Below, in pieces: positions 1 to 20,877 of a stretch of 60,021 nt of DNA. The translations under genes and the position numbers were made by a program. Source of the DNA: Chara braunii (taxonomy: Eukaryota > Streptophyta > Charophyceae > Charales > Characeae); contig BFEA01000034.1 in NCBI GenBank assembly GCA_003427395.1, forward strand, positions 4,296,461 through 4,356,481, written 5' to 3'. The notes under the pieces are model-generated. The model made no database searches and had not been told where the DNA came from. It worked only from the letters and a program-made list of their open reading frames with translations. The first letter of the stretch is position 1, and the number at the start of each line of letters is the position of its first letter.

Positions 1-792
1 GTTGGTGGGGTTATTGAGGGTTCTGGACCCAAAAAAAATATAAAACAAAAAAAATGTTGTTGTTTTTTTTTTTTGCGGGGTGCCGACGACCCCCGACCGG
101 TAGGTGCCGACCAGTCGACCAGTCCAGGGGTGCCAACCGTCGGGGTGTGAAACACTGCCACAAACCATAATCATCTATACTCTTGGAACTGGGACATGTT
201 GACACGAACGTAGAGATGCTCTCACTCACCCACAGGATTCACGCACAAAATAGAGATGAACAGCATCAACTTTGCCCCACTGAACGTTCGACATCATCTA
301 CGCAGCAGTTAAGACCAATGTTTATCCACTTCGCAACAGTCATTAAGACCTCCACACCTTATCCGCTTTGCAGCAGTGATAGGTCCAAACTAATTTCACT
401 GCAGCCTTCGGGACATCACGACATCAGACGACCAAAAAAAGACAAAACATGCAATGGCCAAGCCAATCCTCCTTTGCAATTTCCGTCCATATCCCTGTCA
501 TTGTGTTGTTCCTAACCAGTCCCCCTTTCCAGTTCCACACTTCCACTTCCCTTCTGTCTCCCTTCTTCCCTACCTCACTCGATTCCACCCCCTTCCCACC
601 TCTCACTCCATGCCTTGCTCTCTCTCATTTGCACCCGTTTCCTCCCTTTCGTCACCACCCGTACCTAACCTTTCCTTCACCCTCTCTTCCTTTTGTTTCT
701 AGCAACACTCCTCGCCTTCCTATCTTGCTTCCTTCTCACAGGTCCAAGCTGCAATAGGCAGAGGTCCATCATGCAGTCGCTTCCACACTTAC
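1..792 (-). other. RPN8 intron 4 (5' part), no exon seen
   Basis: Starts with the donor at 791-792 and continues past the window edge. It is pyrimidine-rich on the plus strand (about 510-720), which means purine-rich in the transcript. No further RPN8 exon is recognised. Confidence 0.7.
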
Positions 793-10160
<9,368 letters not shown>

Positions 10161-10643
10161 TTGAACTCGCTGGGGACACACACGCAACAGCTGAAGCAAC
10201 CCACCGCGGAATTGCGACCAGGTTCACCTGACGTGAAAACGGGAGGGATAATCTCCCTGCAGAGTCGACTGCCGTCTGATCCCGCACCTCCTGATGTGAA
10301 AACGGGCGCGAGACTGTCCAAACACGACGCCGCCAATCACATGAATGATCGACCGAATGCGAAATCGCCCGCGCTCACGTGATGACCGTCCCACTTGAAC
10401 TACCGCGCGCGCTCACCCGATTTTAGAGTCGGCCGCGCTCCGTGACGTTATGACGTGCTACCGCACGCGATGACGTGGAGAACTCCGACTGCGCTCACGT
10501 ATAGGACTTACCCCGCGGCTGTGGAGCACAAGGCGCGATAGGAACCGACGGTGAAACCGAGCCTAGCGAGCACACCGAATTTCCTTCTCCCGCCGAATAA
10601 CGGACTACTTCGGATCTATTCGATTTTCATATAATCAATTTCC
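10161..10643 (-). promoter_or_regulatory. Upstream region of RPN8
   Basis: About 480 bp between the RPN8 start and a small plus-strand ORF. It is GC-rich, with repeated CGCTCACGTGATGA, TGACGTGAAAACGGG and TGATGTGAAAACGGG motifs and several TGACG/CACGTG cores of the kind bound by plant bZIP factors. No clear TATA box is seen. An acceptor-like AG at 10170-10171 means part may be a 5'UTR intron. The promoter role is inferred from position. Confidence 0.4.
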
Positions 10644-10805
10644 ATGGCGGACCCAACTTGGGTGGTCCATTCAACAGACGTTCAACTGGACGGTGACCTG
10701 AACCAGCTGATGCCCGCAGCCAGGGGTGCCATGTGTGTTCGCAGCCTACACCCAGAGTGGTCATTCTGGGGCTGGTCCCACTTGCAAGCGGGGATCAGCG
10801 GCTGA
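10644..10805 (+). CDS. Small divergent ORF, unknown (53 aa)
   Basis: Open frame of 53 codons starting MADPTWVVHSTDVQLDG and rich in Trp, divergent from RPN8 and 484 bp from its ATG. I recognise no domain. Position next to a gene promoter and absence of simple sequence make it slightly more credible than other short frames here. It could be a first exon or chance. No homologue is claimed. Confidence 0.2.
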   Translation: MADPTWVVHSTDVQLDGDLNQLMPAARGAMCVRSLHPEWSFWGWSHLQAGISG

Positions 10806-11954
10806 AAACTCCTAGCCCCTGAGTCAAATTTTCGTGGTTTGGTCAATACCGGTGTCCTTTCGGGTCCAAATGGTAGTTGGAAGGGTGGTGATTTTGCTGG
10901 GGCAATTCATGGGGAGCGGGCAGTTGTTGCTTGTGGAGGACTGGTAGCTGCCCGTAGGATGCCCTGCCCGAAAGGGTCCACTTTTCTGGAATAGAAGGGC
11001 ACTTCGAATACAAGCCGTACCTTTTCTATTTGAATTTCGAAAAGAAAAAACCTTTGTATTGAAATAGAACACTACCTTTTTTTGGTGAGAAAACTACGGC
11101 GCATTCAGGGTTTGAGTTTAAAAATGCACTTGAGGCAAAAGGGCTGGTAATGGCGAATGTTCGCAGCCCGTCAAGGGTGTGTTGCCCCCCCCGAGACATT
11201 TCCCCCCCAGACATTTTCGCCGTCCTTCGTTATACCGGTCGTTGATTCGGGCTCGTTTGGTCATTGGAAGGTTCAAAAAATGCAGGCAGGTGCCGGCATG
11301 ACACTTTGGGGGGGGGTGGCAGTTTCTTCGAAAAATGCGGGACCCGTAGCTGCCCGTGGCACCGCGCGCTGGGTTTTGGTCGAAACGGTGGCAAAGTAGC
11401 GGCAGGGTGGATCTTTGGGGGGGGTGGCAGTTTCTTTGAAAATGTGGGATCGGTAGCTGCCCGTGGGACCACTCGCTGGGTTTTGGTCGAAACGGTGGCG
11501 AAGCAGCGGCAGGGTGGAAAAGTTTGCAGCCCGTCAAGGGTGCGTTTTCCCCCCCTGAGATATTTCCACCCCTGAGGAATTTTCGCCGTCCTTCGTTATA
11601 CTGGTCATTGATTCGGACTTATTTGCTCGTTGGAAGGTTCAAAAAATGCAGGCAGGTGCAGGCATGACACTTTCGGGGGGGGTGGCAGTTCATTTGAAAA
11701 ATGTGGGACCGATAGTTGCCCATGGGACCATGCGCTGGGTTTCGGTCGAAGCGGTGGCAAAGCAACGGCAGGGTGGAAAAGTGGAAAAGTCTGAATCGGA
11801 AAGAGCGCGGTCTTGGCCTCAGGTTGAAACGACACATCTGCATTGCATTTGCAAGTGCAAACAAATGTGTCTGAACGTGGACGTATTCAACGCCGCACAC
11901 GTTCAGCGCTCGATTGAGTGAGTCACATGTGCCCATTTTGCTCGTTGTCAGCGT

Positions 11955-11955
<1 letters not shown>
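10806..11955. repeat. G-rich duplicated units, no gene
   Basis: A larger unit recurs at 11157-11300 and 11521-11670 (AGCCCGTCAAGGGTG; TTTTCGCCGTCCTTCGTTAT; GGTTCAAAAAATGCAGGCAG). An inner unit of about 105 bp recurs at about 11303, 11415 and 11666 (GGGGGGTGGCAGTT; CGCTGGGTTTTGGTCGAAAC; CGGCAGGGTGGA). 10806-11156 holds a related GTAGCTGCCCGTAGGATGCC motif. Frames on both strands are shared by the units and change without codon constraint. Confidence 0.85.

Positions 11956-12040
<85 letters not shown>
11956..12040. repeat. (CT)n microsatellite
   Basis: About 85 bp of CT repeat. Confidence 0.97.
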
Positions 12041-12043
<3 letters not shown>

Positions 12044-12599
12044 CATATACAAACTACGGGTTGCGCACCCATGCCCTCACAGTAAGTCAATATATAACCT
12101 AAGGTTTCAGGTTCCTTGGGGTCACGTGGGGGTGTGTTGTCTTTGTGGAATAGCCCGAAGTGCATTTTCAGATTGTTTTCGTGATTGCGCCGAAGTTACC
12201 CGTTTTTTTTTTTTTTTTAGACCACCAGTACTCCCTCGAGTCGTGCCCGTTAACGCGCCACGATTTTAGACAACGTACGAGCTACTACATGAGCATCCAA
12301 ATTCATCCGACTATAAACGTTTTTACTTTTTTTTATTTCCACGACCGATAGATGGGCCAAGTACTAAAGTTTAAGGTTGGTTTTTGCCCTTGTGCTCCCC
12401 ACCATTGACATGATGCATATTACAAGGATTTCTTTTCCGTAAGGACCACATATGGTATTCGCACACAACACAAGGTATGGATCAGAATGTTTGCAAAATG
12501 GACATAGACGTCGTGTCTGAGTTAAGATTATTGAGACAGAGTATTTCATGGTTAGATGGGTCGTCCTAGTCGACCAACGTAGGGTTGCGTTTAGAAGAT
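12041..12599. other. No feature recognised
   Basis: Contains a poly-T run (12201-12218) and AT-rich unique sequence. No gene or repeat is recognised. Confidence 0.6.
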
Positions 12600-13177
12600 C
12601 AGTGCCCCAAGCGTCAATTTGTGCACGGGTCCGAATATGGCGTTAACCACACATACTCCCTATGCTACAACGAATGAGAAATGTCTTTGGTTGATCCACC
12701 TCTAGAGCCGCAAAAACGAACTCTCGCACATTGATTTAAGACTCAGTGGAGATACGTCAATCCAAGGATGGTCACAACTTTCACGGGTAGAGGTAAGTTA
12801 TGTCTCGCAAGGTCTTATCCAGTACTAGGAATTTTGGAGAGGTATAGCTAACGCACTCAGTCAGAGCGACACTGTTTCAAAACGCTTTGCGTCCCAACTG
12901 CCAAAAATTTGTGTAGCGCGGCTAGGAGGGTTCCCATGTGGGGCCGATGCGCTCGACAGGTCGCGTTGTCAAGCGTATCGGCTCCCGCTTTTTTTGCAAA
13001 GGGGGGGAGCCCCCCCGACCGCCTCACACAAGAGTTAAACAAGATAAAATCAAAGACAACTTGGGGATGACGCGTAAATAATTTTACGAACTACCAAGAC
13101 GGACGAGGTTGTGTCGTCGTCTTTGCCGCTCTAACTGGGTACGCCAGTCGTACTTCCCTCGGTCCTTTACGCTGTTG
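12600..13177. mobile_element. Two family F repeat fragments joined head to head
   Basis: 12600 to about 12955 is a plus-oriented fragment of family F (compare 46500-46945). 12967-13177 is a minus-oriented fragment (compare 42971-43170 and 49259-49440). They meet at an inverted junction GCCGATGCGCTCGACA / TGTCAAGCGTATCGGC. The TGTC...GACA termini resemble LTR ends (TG...CA). The minus fragment is cut short at 13177, exactly where the 13178 block begins. Confidence 0.65.
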
Positions 13178-14215
13178 GACAAAATACCCTTACAAGGGTA
13201 TTTTGCCATGTCTTTGCATTAGACACGGTGACGGCATCGGCTACCATGACGGAGCCAGTCTGGAATAGAAAGGGTATGCATGCTTGAGCGTGACACTCGA
13301 AATGAATTCCTCGGCCATTGAAGACGGGGCAAAATCGGTGAGAAAATTTTGTTAAGTATGCGCGCGCGTTATTATGACGCACGCTGTGAAAGGTTAGGAT
13401 CTGCAGTAATACCCTTCGACTGAAGAGGTTGAGGGGTCGATAGGGTTGATGTTATGACGAGCAGATCTATGATGTACGCTGAGGCTTAATCGTCAGTACA
13501 TTAGTTAGAATAAACTAATATGCGCCCCGGTCGTACGACCGGTGCAATTATTAGTGTATAGTCATCGGGGTTGAGGTAGCGCCCCGATTGTTGACATTTG
13601 CACGAGCAGTACCTTTATCTTTAATAGTGCACCGTAAGCGGGGTTGAGGCTCTAGCTCAACCTCCCGTAGGTAGAAAGGGAGTCGCCCCTTGAGAGGTGA
13701 CTTCCTGACCACATGACTACCCTAGCGACCGGTGCCTTCGTCCCTCTGCGGAGGGAGACACCATTGCAAGTTATGATATCGTCCGCACGGGGTCTAATAG
13801 ACTGAGACTACTTGACCTAGTACCCGCCTACCTAACGATACTGGACCTCTAAAAATGCCAACTTTTGTTTTCTTCTGCTCGGCCTCGAGTACCCGGCACA
13901 ATTACCCCTACCTTAGTGTAGGCATGGTCTTACCCGTCACTTGTGTGTTTTCCCCGCGGCAACCTTCAATGTCTCAGCCGCAGGTAAGTACCCGCCTTCG
14001 GGCCTACCGGTCAACCAAGTGCCCTTGCGGGACACACACACGCTCAAGCCGATAGACACTCGGACAGGCACGCCGAATAACAAGTGCTCACGCACTAACT
14101 CTGAAACGAGCTCGGGCCATTGGGCGGACTGAGCCTTACTACCTTACATATATCTGAACTGCCCCACTTTTACTCGAAGTGGAAGCTAGCTCAGTAGGTT
14201 TAGGTGCAGACTCAC
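13178..14215. repeat. Duplicated block D1, copy A (partner 30346-31383)
   Basis: About 1.04 kb, roughly 97-98% identical to 30346-31383 at a constant offset of 17168. Homology starts exactly at a palindrome (13180-13205) and stops exactly at a 20 bp inverted-repeat arm (14216). It interrupts a family F copy on its left. Open frames are short and change freely between copies, so it is not coding. It contains CCGCAGGTAAGT and other splice-donor-like strings. Confidence 0.9.
13180..13205. repeat. Palindrome CAAAATACCCTT-AC-AAGGGTATTTTG
   Basis: 12 bp perfect arms with a 2 nt centre. The same palindrome opens copy B (30348-30373) and a relative lies at 59396-59420. Confidence 0.95.
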
Positions 14216-14409
14216 CTGTCCGACCAGGTAAGTACCGAGCTAGCTTCTTCTTCTTCTACCCAGAGATGGCGGCAAGTGGGAGAAATAAAAGTGTCAGACG
14301 AAGGAAGAGAATGCCGTGAAGGAGAAGAAGAAGAAGAAGAAGAAAGACAAAGAAAGGAGAAGAGAAAGAAGACGAAGAAGAAACCGAGAGTACTTACCTG
14401 GTCGGACAG
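14216..14409. repeat. 20 bp perfect inverted repeat flanking a purine-rich core
   Basis: Arms 14216-14235 (CTGTCCGACCAGGTAAGTAC) and 14390-14409 are exact reverse complements, 154 bp apart. The core is GA-rich. The left arm marks the point where D1 homology to copy B ends. The right arm is also present in the related unit at 16618-16637, but without a left partner. Confidence 0.95.
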
Positions 14410-15003
14410 TCTATAATGGCGATGTTCCGGACGTGGGATCGAGTACTTGAGTTACGTGGGACTCTCTGCACATGCTTGCTGTGGTTTCCAATTGCAAGGA
14501 GCGGGCTAATCTTTCCCGATGGTCAATAGTCAATGATTCTCCTATACCACGTATCTGCTACTTACCATATTTGAGGGAGTCTTCCACCAAGAACGTCAGC
14601 CGAAAGGTAAGTCTCCAACCCCACGGCTGACCACGTAGTACTCTCATCAACGGATGAGCGAAATCTAATGAATCTGACGTAAAAGCATGGAAGTGTGCAC
14701 CCCTACACCTATGTATGTGTGTGCGGAGAAGGTGAGCGGAATCAAACGAATCTCCTACCAGAACAGGGACAAAATGCACTACTACACTGTGTGTGAAGGA
14801 ATCGTGTAATGAGAAAGAGAAAGGTGAAAATAAAGAGGGCAAACTTACCTGTTTAGTTGCAAACGATCGTTGCTGCTCCCGTGAATTTCCCTATGAAGAA
14901 GAAAACCACGTTCCTCCTACTTGTATTAGACCAAAAAAAAATCGATTGTATACATCCAATCTCATTAATATTATTATTATTATTTTTTAATTATTATTAT
15001 AGC

Positions 15004-15049
<46 letters not shown>

Positions 15050-15455
15050 TGGTGCATGGTAATCTTGGGTGCATATGACATCTGTGTGTCGGGGGTCAAG
15101 GTCGCGAGTGGTACGAAAGACATACTTGGTGCGTAATGAGTGCGGCATGAGCCGATATCTGCTCGTACTTGGGAAGTTGCTGATGTCATCAGCGGCGTCC
15201 TAGTCTAGGCTAAATCGGATCCGCCATCTGTAGTCTGGGTGCCGAGCGCCTGATAGGATATCAACATTGGTTTTTCGTTGATGATGATGATGGGACGATT
15301 CCAACATTGTCGATTATGAGCATTTGGTGTGCTCTTATTTGGTGAAACTCGTGATGCTATTCTGCTTTCAGTTCGAGTTGACGATTATCTGGTCTTATGT
15401 GTATGAAGCTGCTTGGTTCTGAAGTTCACTATCGCTCATTTTTTCTTGTATTTAG

Positions 15456-15518
<63 letters not shown>

Positions 15519-16049
15519 GTTGTTGTTGTTGTTGTTGTTGTTGTTATTATTTATTTGGCTGATTATTACTACTATTGTTATCACTATCTTTTAATTCTAA
15601 GCTATAATATGATAGGGGTGATCTGGTGGTCTTCAGGGAATAAGCTTTAGTGGGATAACCAAGGTCTGATTGAGGGTGACGAGTTACGTACCAGTACATG
15701 AAGAGAGGTCGCCGATGGTGTGAACAGTCATGTATATTGGTCTTCGTGAGCCGAAGTGACACTGTTTGTGAACCAATTGTAGCATAGGATAGTATGATAG
15801 AATAGGCTAGGCGCTGTGCGCCAGACAGAGAGAGCGACTCTGAATACTGTGTTGTTGTGGCCTACGGGATTGGACATGGGCTCAATGCTTCATTATATTG
15901 CTCTTTATGGATGGTGTTCTCGGTGCATTTGTACTCTCTACCTGGGATACTACTACTTGCTCAGCTGAGTGATTCCACTATTTGGGGTTTTGTATATGGT
16001 TCACACTCATACTCCTCCTCTAAGCCCACCGTCTCTCCCTCACCCTCTC
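14258..16049. repeat. 1.8 kb unit U, copy 1
   Basis: Repeated as 16490-18235 (offset about 2228 falling to 2184) and again at 34073-35818. Identity is about 95%, with TTA tracts of different length. It contains one copy of the 230 bp repeat G (15222-15456) and TTA tracts at 14968-15049 and 15459-15518. It ends at the N-run. The longest frame (complement 14558-14842) accumulates mostly amino-acid-changing differences between copies, so it is treated as non-coding. Confidence 0.9.
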
Positions 16050-16086
16050 NNNNNNNNNNNNNNNNNNNNNNNNNNNNNNNNNNNNN
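16050..16086. other. Assembly gap (37 N)
   Basis: Run of 37 N separating unit U copy 1 from the start of duplicated block D2. Confidence 1.
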
Positions 16087-16316
16087 AAGAAGGAGAGAGA
16101 GAAAGGAGGAGGAGCCGAAAGAATAGAATAGGGAAGGTTGAATTCTGGAATTGAATGAACCAGGTCGCAAACCGCGACCGGATACATTCAAAACTTTTTG
16201 CGGCTGCGGCTGGCGGAGAGGGCACGAAGAGGAGAGAGAGAGGCAGGAGGGGAAGGAGAGCGCCGCTAATGAAGAATGGATCACCGCGAGAGGCAGACGA
16301 CTGGTGAAGGAACAAT

Positions 16317-16490
16317 GGAGCAGTGAGATGGTGCACCGGGAGCAGTGAGGATGGTGTGCCGGGAGTAGTGAGGATGGTGCGTCGGGAGCACTGAGGATGG
16401 TGCGCCGGGAGCAGTGAAGATGGTGCGCGGGAAAGCAGTGGAGATGGCACACGGGAAAGCAGCGGAGAGACTGTGCACGGTGAAAGCAGC
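16317..16490. repeat. 23 bp minisatellite (copy B 33900-34073)
   Basis: About seven imperfect units of AGCAGTGAGGATGGTGCGCC plus GGG. It leads straight into unit U copy 2. Confidence 0.92.
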
Positions 16491-17254
16491 GAGATGGCGG
16501 CAAGCAGGAGAAAGAGAAGTGTCAGACGAAGGAAGAGAATGTCGTGAAGGAGAAGAAGAAAAAGAAGAAGAAAGACAAAGAAAGGAAAAAAGAAAGAAGA
16601 AAAGGAAGAAACAGAGAGTACTTACCTGGTCGGACAGTCTATAATGGCGATGTTCCGGACGTGGGATCCTGTACTTGAGTTACGTGGGACTCTCTGCACA
16701 TGCTTGATGTGGTTTCCAATTGCAAGGAGCGGGCGAATCTTTCCCGGTGATCGACAGCCGATGATTCTCCTATACCACGTATCTGCTACTTACCATATTC
16801 GAGGGAGTCTTCCACCAAGAACGCCAACCGAAAGGTAAGTCTCCAACCCCACGGCTGACCACGTAGTACTCTCATCAACGGATGAGCGAAATCTAACGAA
16901 TCTGACGCAAGAGCATGGAAGTGTGCACCCCTACACCTCTGTATGTGTGTACGGAGAAGGTGAGCGGAATCAAACGAATCTCCTGCCAGAACAAGGACAA
17001 AATGCACTACTACACTGTGGGTGAAAGAATCGTGTAATGAGAAAGAGAAAGGTGAAAATAAAGAGGGCAAACTTACCTGTTTAGTTGCAAACGGTCGTTG
17101 TTGCTCCCGTGAATTTCCCTATGAAGAAGAAAACCACGCTCCTCCTACTTGTATCAGACCAAAAAAAGATCGATTGTATACATCCAATCTCATTAATATT
17201 ATTATTATTATTACTATTATATTATTGTTATTATATTTATTATTATTATTATAG

Positions 17255-17304
<50 letters not shown>

Positions 17305-18235
17305 TGGTGCATGGTAATCTTGGGTACATATGGCATCTCTATGTCGGGGGTCAAGGTCGCGAGTGGTACGAAAGACATACTTGGTGCGTAACGAGTGCGG
17401 CATGAATCTGCTCGTACTTGGGAAGCTGCCGATGTCATCAGCAGCGTCGTAGTCTAGGCCAGATCGGATCCGTCATCTGTAGTCTGGGCGCCAAGCGCCA
17501 GATAGGATATCAACATTGGTTCTTCGTTGATGATGATGATGGAACGATTCCAGCATTGTCGATTATGAGCATTTGGTGTGCTCTTATTTGGTGAAACTCG
17601 TAATGTTATTTTGCTTTCAGTTCGAGTTGACGATTATCTGATCTTATGTATATGAAGCTGCTTGGTTCTGAAGTTCGCTATCGCTCATTTTTTCTTGTAT
17701 TTAGCATTATTATTATTATTATTTTATTATTATTTATTTGGCTGATTATTACTACTATTATTATCACTATGTTTTAATCCTAAGCTATAATATGATAGGG
17801 TAGATCTGGTGGTCTTTAGGGAAGAAGCTACAGTGGGATAACCAAGGTCTGATTGAGGGTGACGAGTTACGTACCTGGTACATGAAGAGAGGTCGCCGAT
17901 GGTGTGAACAATCATGTATATTGGTCTTCGTGAGCCGAAGTGACACTGTTTATGAACCAATTGTAGCATAGGATAGTATGATAGAATAGGCTAGGCGCTG
18001 TGCACCAGACAGAGAGAGCGACTCTGAATACTGTGTTGTTGTGGCCTACAGGCTTGGACATGGGCTCAATGCTTCATTATATTGCTCTTTATGGATGGTA
18101 TTCTCGGTGCATTTGTACTCTCTACCTGGGATATTACGACTTGCTCAGCTGAGTGATTCCACTACTTGGTTTCCTGTATATGGTTCACACTCATACTCCT
18201 CTTCTAAGCCCACCATTTCTTCCTCACTCTCTCAC
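16490..18235. repeat. Unit U, copy 2 (within D2)
   Basis: Second copy of the 1.8 kb unit. It carries repeat G at 17475-17700 and TTA-type tracts at 17198-17304 and 17706-17738. It ends near CCACCTGACCTCTTAGCGGC followed by a GA tract (18262-18290). Confidence 0.9.
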
Positions 18236-18257
18236 CACCTGACCTCTTAGCGGCTAC

Positions 18258-18292
<35 letters not shown>

Positions 18293-18965
18293 CGTGACTT
18301 TGGGATTTGACGACATTCGGGTTCAGACTCAACATCGGGACTGAGACATTGGATAAGGGATTACTTGGGCCCGGTGCCGAAGACTTGGTGTTAATGACAT
18401 TCCCACCTTTCCCCTCTTCTTCGTCTGATCCCTCTTCTTCGTCTTATCCCTTCTCTTCGTCTATGTATGCGTGAGACTGTACCAAGCTGTCCATTATGTA
18501 ACTCTGACACGTGCTATTTCATTCCTTCCTTGCCTTTGTCGTTCTGGAAATGTGCACCCCACATTATGGCCCTCATGTGAATGCTACTCCCGACAAGTCC
18601 CCGCCCGAAGAACAACTGCCAAGCAGATTGAATGCTGATTGTTTCATTCATACAGTGCTAAACCTGCCTAACATAAGTGGCACTCCAATAGTTGGAGGCG
18701 CCTTCCAACAACTTCCCCGAGCCAACAAGTAAGCAAGGGGCGTACATGCAAGAACGCTTGATCACAAACATATCCAGAGAACACATTAAACACAGTCTGA
18801 TTCTGAATCTTTACCAAAACATCAATGGGGCAACGAGCTGGATTTCTCAGAAAGGTCCAGAGTTTTGCACAGCACAAAACAAGAAATGGTGCTGCTGATC
18901 TCTGAAGATCGTTATCGCTCATCTCCCTCGCATTAATATTATTACTTTTACTAGTGTTATTATTA

Positions 18966-19009
<44 letters not shown>

Positions 19010-19468
19010 TTTATTATTTTTATTTGTTCTGATTATTTCAAACAAAACGTGCCGCAGTTCTCACTTCCCGTACGTGCAGACAGATGGCATTGTAGTATAG
19101 GTTGAATAGAGTTGCCGTCTGTAGTCTGTGAGCGTCAAACCCCTTTACACCTTGCGATAGTGATGATGTATGTTTGGTCTGCGTTGCAACGTTGATCGTG
19201 ATGATCATTGATATTCCAGCATTCCGCAACGCTATCTTGTACTATGCGAAAGAGGTCGGTCTTTGTTCTGGGTTGCACCACTACCGTATACAACAGTGCT
19301 CTAGGGGCTTAGAGTAGTGTTGGAACGAGAGAGAGATGGCGGGGGTAGGAAGAGAAACAAGGTTCAAGATACGTACCCGATGGTATTGGAGGTGGCCCAG
19401 GACGCGGAGCCATGGAGGCAAACTGCGCAGCGAGTGATCTCTGATGTACGGTATGTGTGTGTGTGTGT

Positions 19469-19500
<32 letters not shown>

Positions 19501-19605
19501 GAGAGAAAGAGAGAGGGAGAAAAAGAAAGAGTATCACCTGTGTGGGTTAGATACATATGTGTATATATAGTCAAACAATATATATCTATATATATATATA
19601 TTTGA

Positions 19606-19667
<62 letters not shown>

Positions 19668-19937
19668 CTCAAACATAACTGCTGAGATAAAACATTAGGC
19701 AAAGAGGGAGAAGAGGACAAACAGACGAATGGCTGCGACGAACTTTTTAGTCAGAGTTTCACTGAACTATCACACAGACACAGGGAGAAGGAGAAAGGGA
19801 TGGCGATGATGATGATGATGCGATGACACGTACCTGGCATTGGAGATGGTCTGCCTAGAGTGACATCTTCAAGTACTTCGTTGGCTGTTGACGTCTACAG
19901 TTGCATTGTCAATTAGTAGGCAAATAGTAGTTGTGCG
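18236..19937. other. D2 interior: TTA, GATA and TA tracts, no confirmed gene
   Basis: Holds a GA tract (18262-18290), a TTA/TTG-like tract (18938-19025), a GT-GATA tract (19452-19500) and a long TA tract (19607-19666). Frames at 18511-18732 and 18692-18898 (plus) are unique-looking but match nothing I recognise. Confidence 0.7.
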
Positions 19938-20388
19938 GACTGTAGTCTGAGCGCTGAACGCCAGATAGGCAGTCAACATTGGGTTTATTGATGATGAGAC
20001 TATACCAGTATTGTCAGTTATGAGCTCTTCGCGTCTTCTTAATTAGTGAAACTCGTAAGGCAACTCTACTGTTGGTTCGATGTCACGCCTATCTAGTCAC
20101 GCGTGTATGATGCTGTTGATTTTGGAGTTCACTGTTGATCATCTTCCCTACGTAGATGGATCTGCCGACTGTAGTCTGAGCACCGAGCCCTGATAGGACG
20201 CCGACATTGGTTCTGGGTTGGTGATGATGAGACTATTGCTGCATTGTCCATTATGAGCTTTTATTGTACTCTTATTTGGTGTGAACCGTAATGCAATTCT
20301 GCTTTTGGTTCAGGGNCACTACTATCTGTTTTCATATGTATGATGCGGCATGGTCTCTGAGTTTCGCTATTGCTCATTTCCTCGCATA
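19938..20388. repeat. Two copies of 230 bp repeat G
   Basis: Copies at about 19938-20150 and 20166-20388. The family consensus contains CTGTAGTCTG.GCGC, GATAGGA..TCAACATTGG, GTTGATGATGATGA, CATTGTC.ATTATGAGC and TCTTATTTGGTGAAACTCGT, and ends near CTATCGCTCATTT. Other copies are at 15222-15456 and 17475-17700 (and in D2 copy B). Two of them run directly into TTA microsatellites. N at 20316. Confidence 0.88.
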
Positions 20389-20628
20389 AGCAGTGCATGA
20401 AAAAGGGAGAAGAGGTGAAGAGGAAGAAGAGGTAGGAGGAAACACATGGAGATAAATAGACAAAACGGGCATGCAGACGGACATACAGATAGGCAACAGA
20501 CTCACAGACAGGAATGGACAGACAGACAAGGTAGGGGTTGTATCCCACAGTCGAAAGTCATGTTCCACGGATGAACGTTGCGACTCACAGGTCCGGGCAG
20601 CAACACGCCTCCAAGATTCGGGAATGTA

Positions 20629-20840
20629 ACAGCCTGTGACTTTCTGGAGCAAACAGGTCGTGGGCAAAGTGGCACAGTGCCTGATCAAGCCAAATGAGAG
20701 CAGAGGTTGGGATAAGTTGGGGCTTAGTCCTGGTCAATACAAGGACTGACCAGCGATAATTTTCAGAGAAAATTTGTTCTTCGGTGAGAAGTACGGAAGT
20801 GTTGCTGAGATGCTTGTGCACTATCAGCAGGCGGTATGTG
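20629..20840 (+). pseudogene. Possible degenerate SH2-like domain
   Basis: In one frame, CLIKPNESRGWDKLGLSPGQ YKD (20678-20746) is followed by an in-frame TGA (20747-20749) and then ENLFFGEKYGSVAEMLVHYQ (about 20768-20828). One frame over, upstream, lies ACDFLEQTG. The order resembles SH2 helix A, the FLVR strand and helix B, and the spacing of 49 residues from CLIK to LVHY is close to SHP2-type SH2 domains. The FLVR arginine is Lys here. SPT6-type SH2 (RPSSRG) is another match in style. A stop and an apparent frameshift make it a pseudogene or an accident. The match is by eye only. Confidence 0.25.
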
Positions 20841-20877
20841 CACGAAAGCCAACTGGGCAGCGATGCGTTAAGACACA

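Noticed and set aside
180-240. Possible RPN8 exon 5 (reads LYVRVNMSQFQEYR)
   Set aside because: Only a faint likeness to VFVHV..., with no EVEEIGVEHLLRD match and no fitting acceptor in phase 0.
14187-14198. Perfect Pol III box A (TAGCTCAGTAGG)
   Set aside because: No box B within 100 bp, and copy B has lost the motif (TAGCTTGGTAGA).
14558-14842. Frame starting MPSLFSPFSFSLHDSF found in all copies of unit U
   Set aside because: Differences between copies are mostly amino-acid changing and no domain is recognisable, so conservation reflects duplication only.
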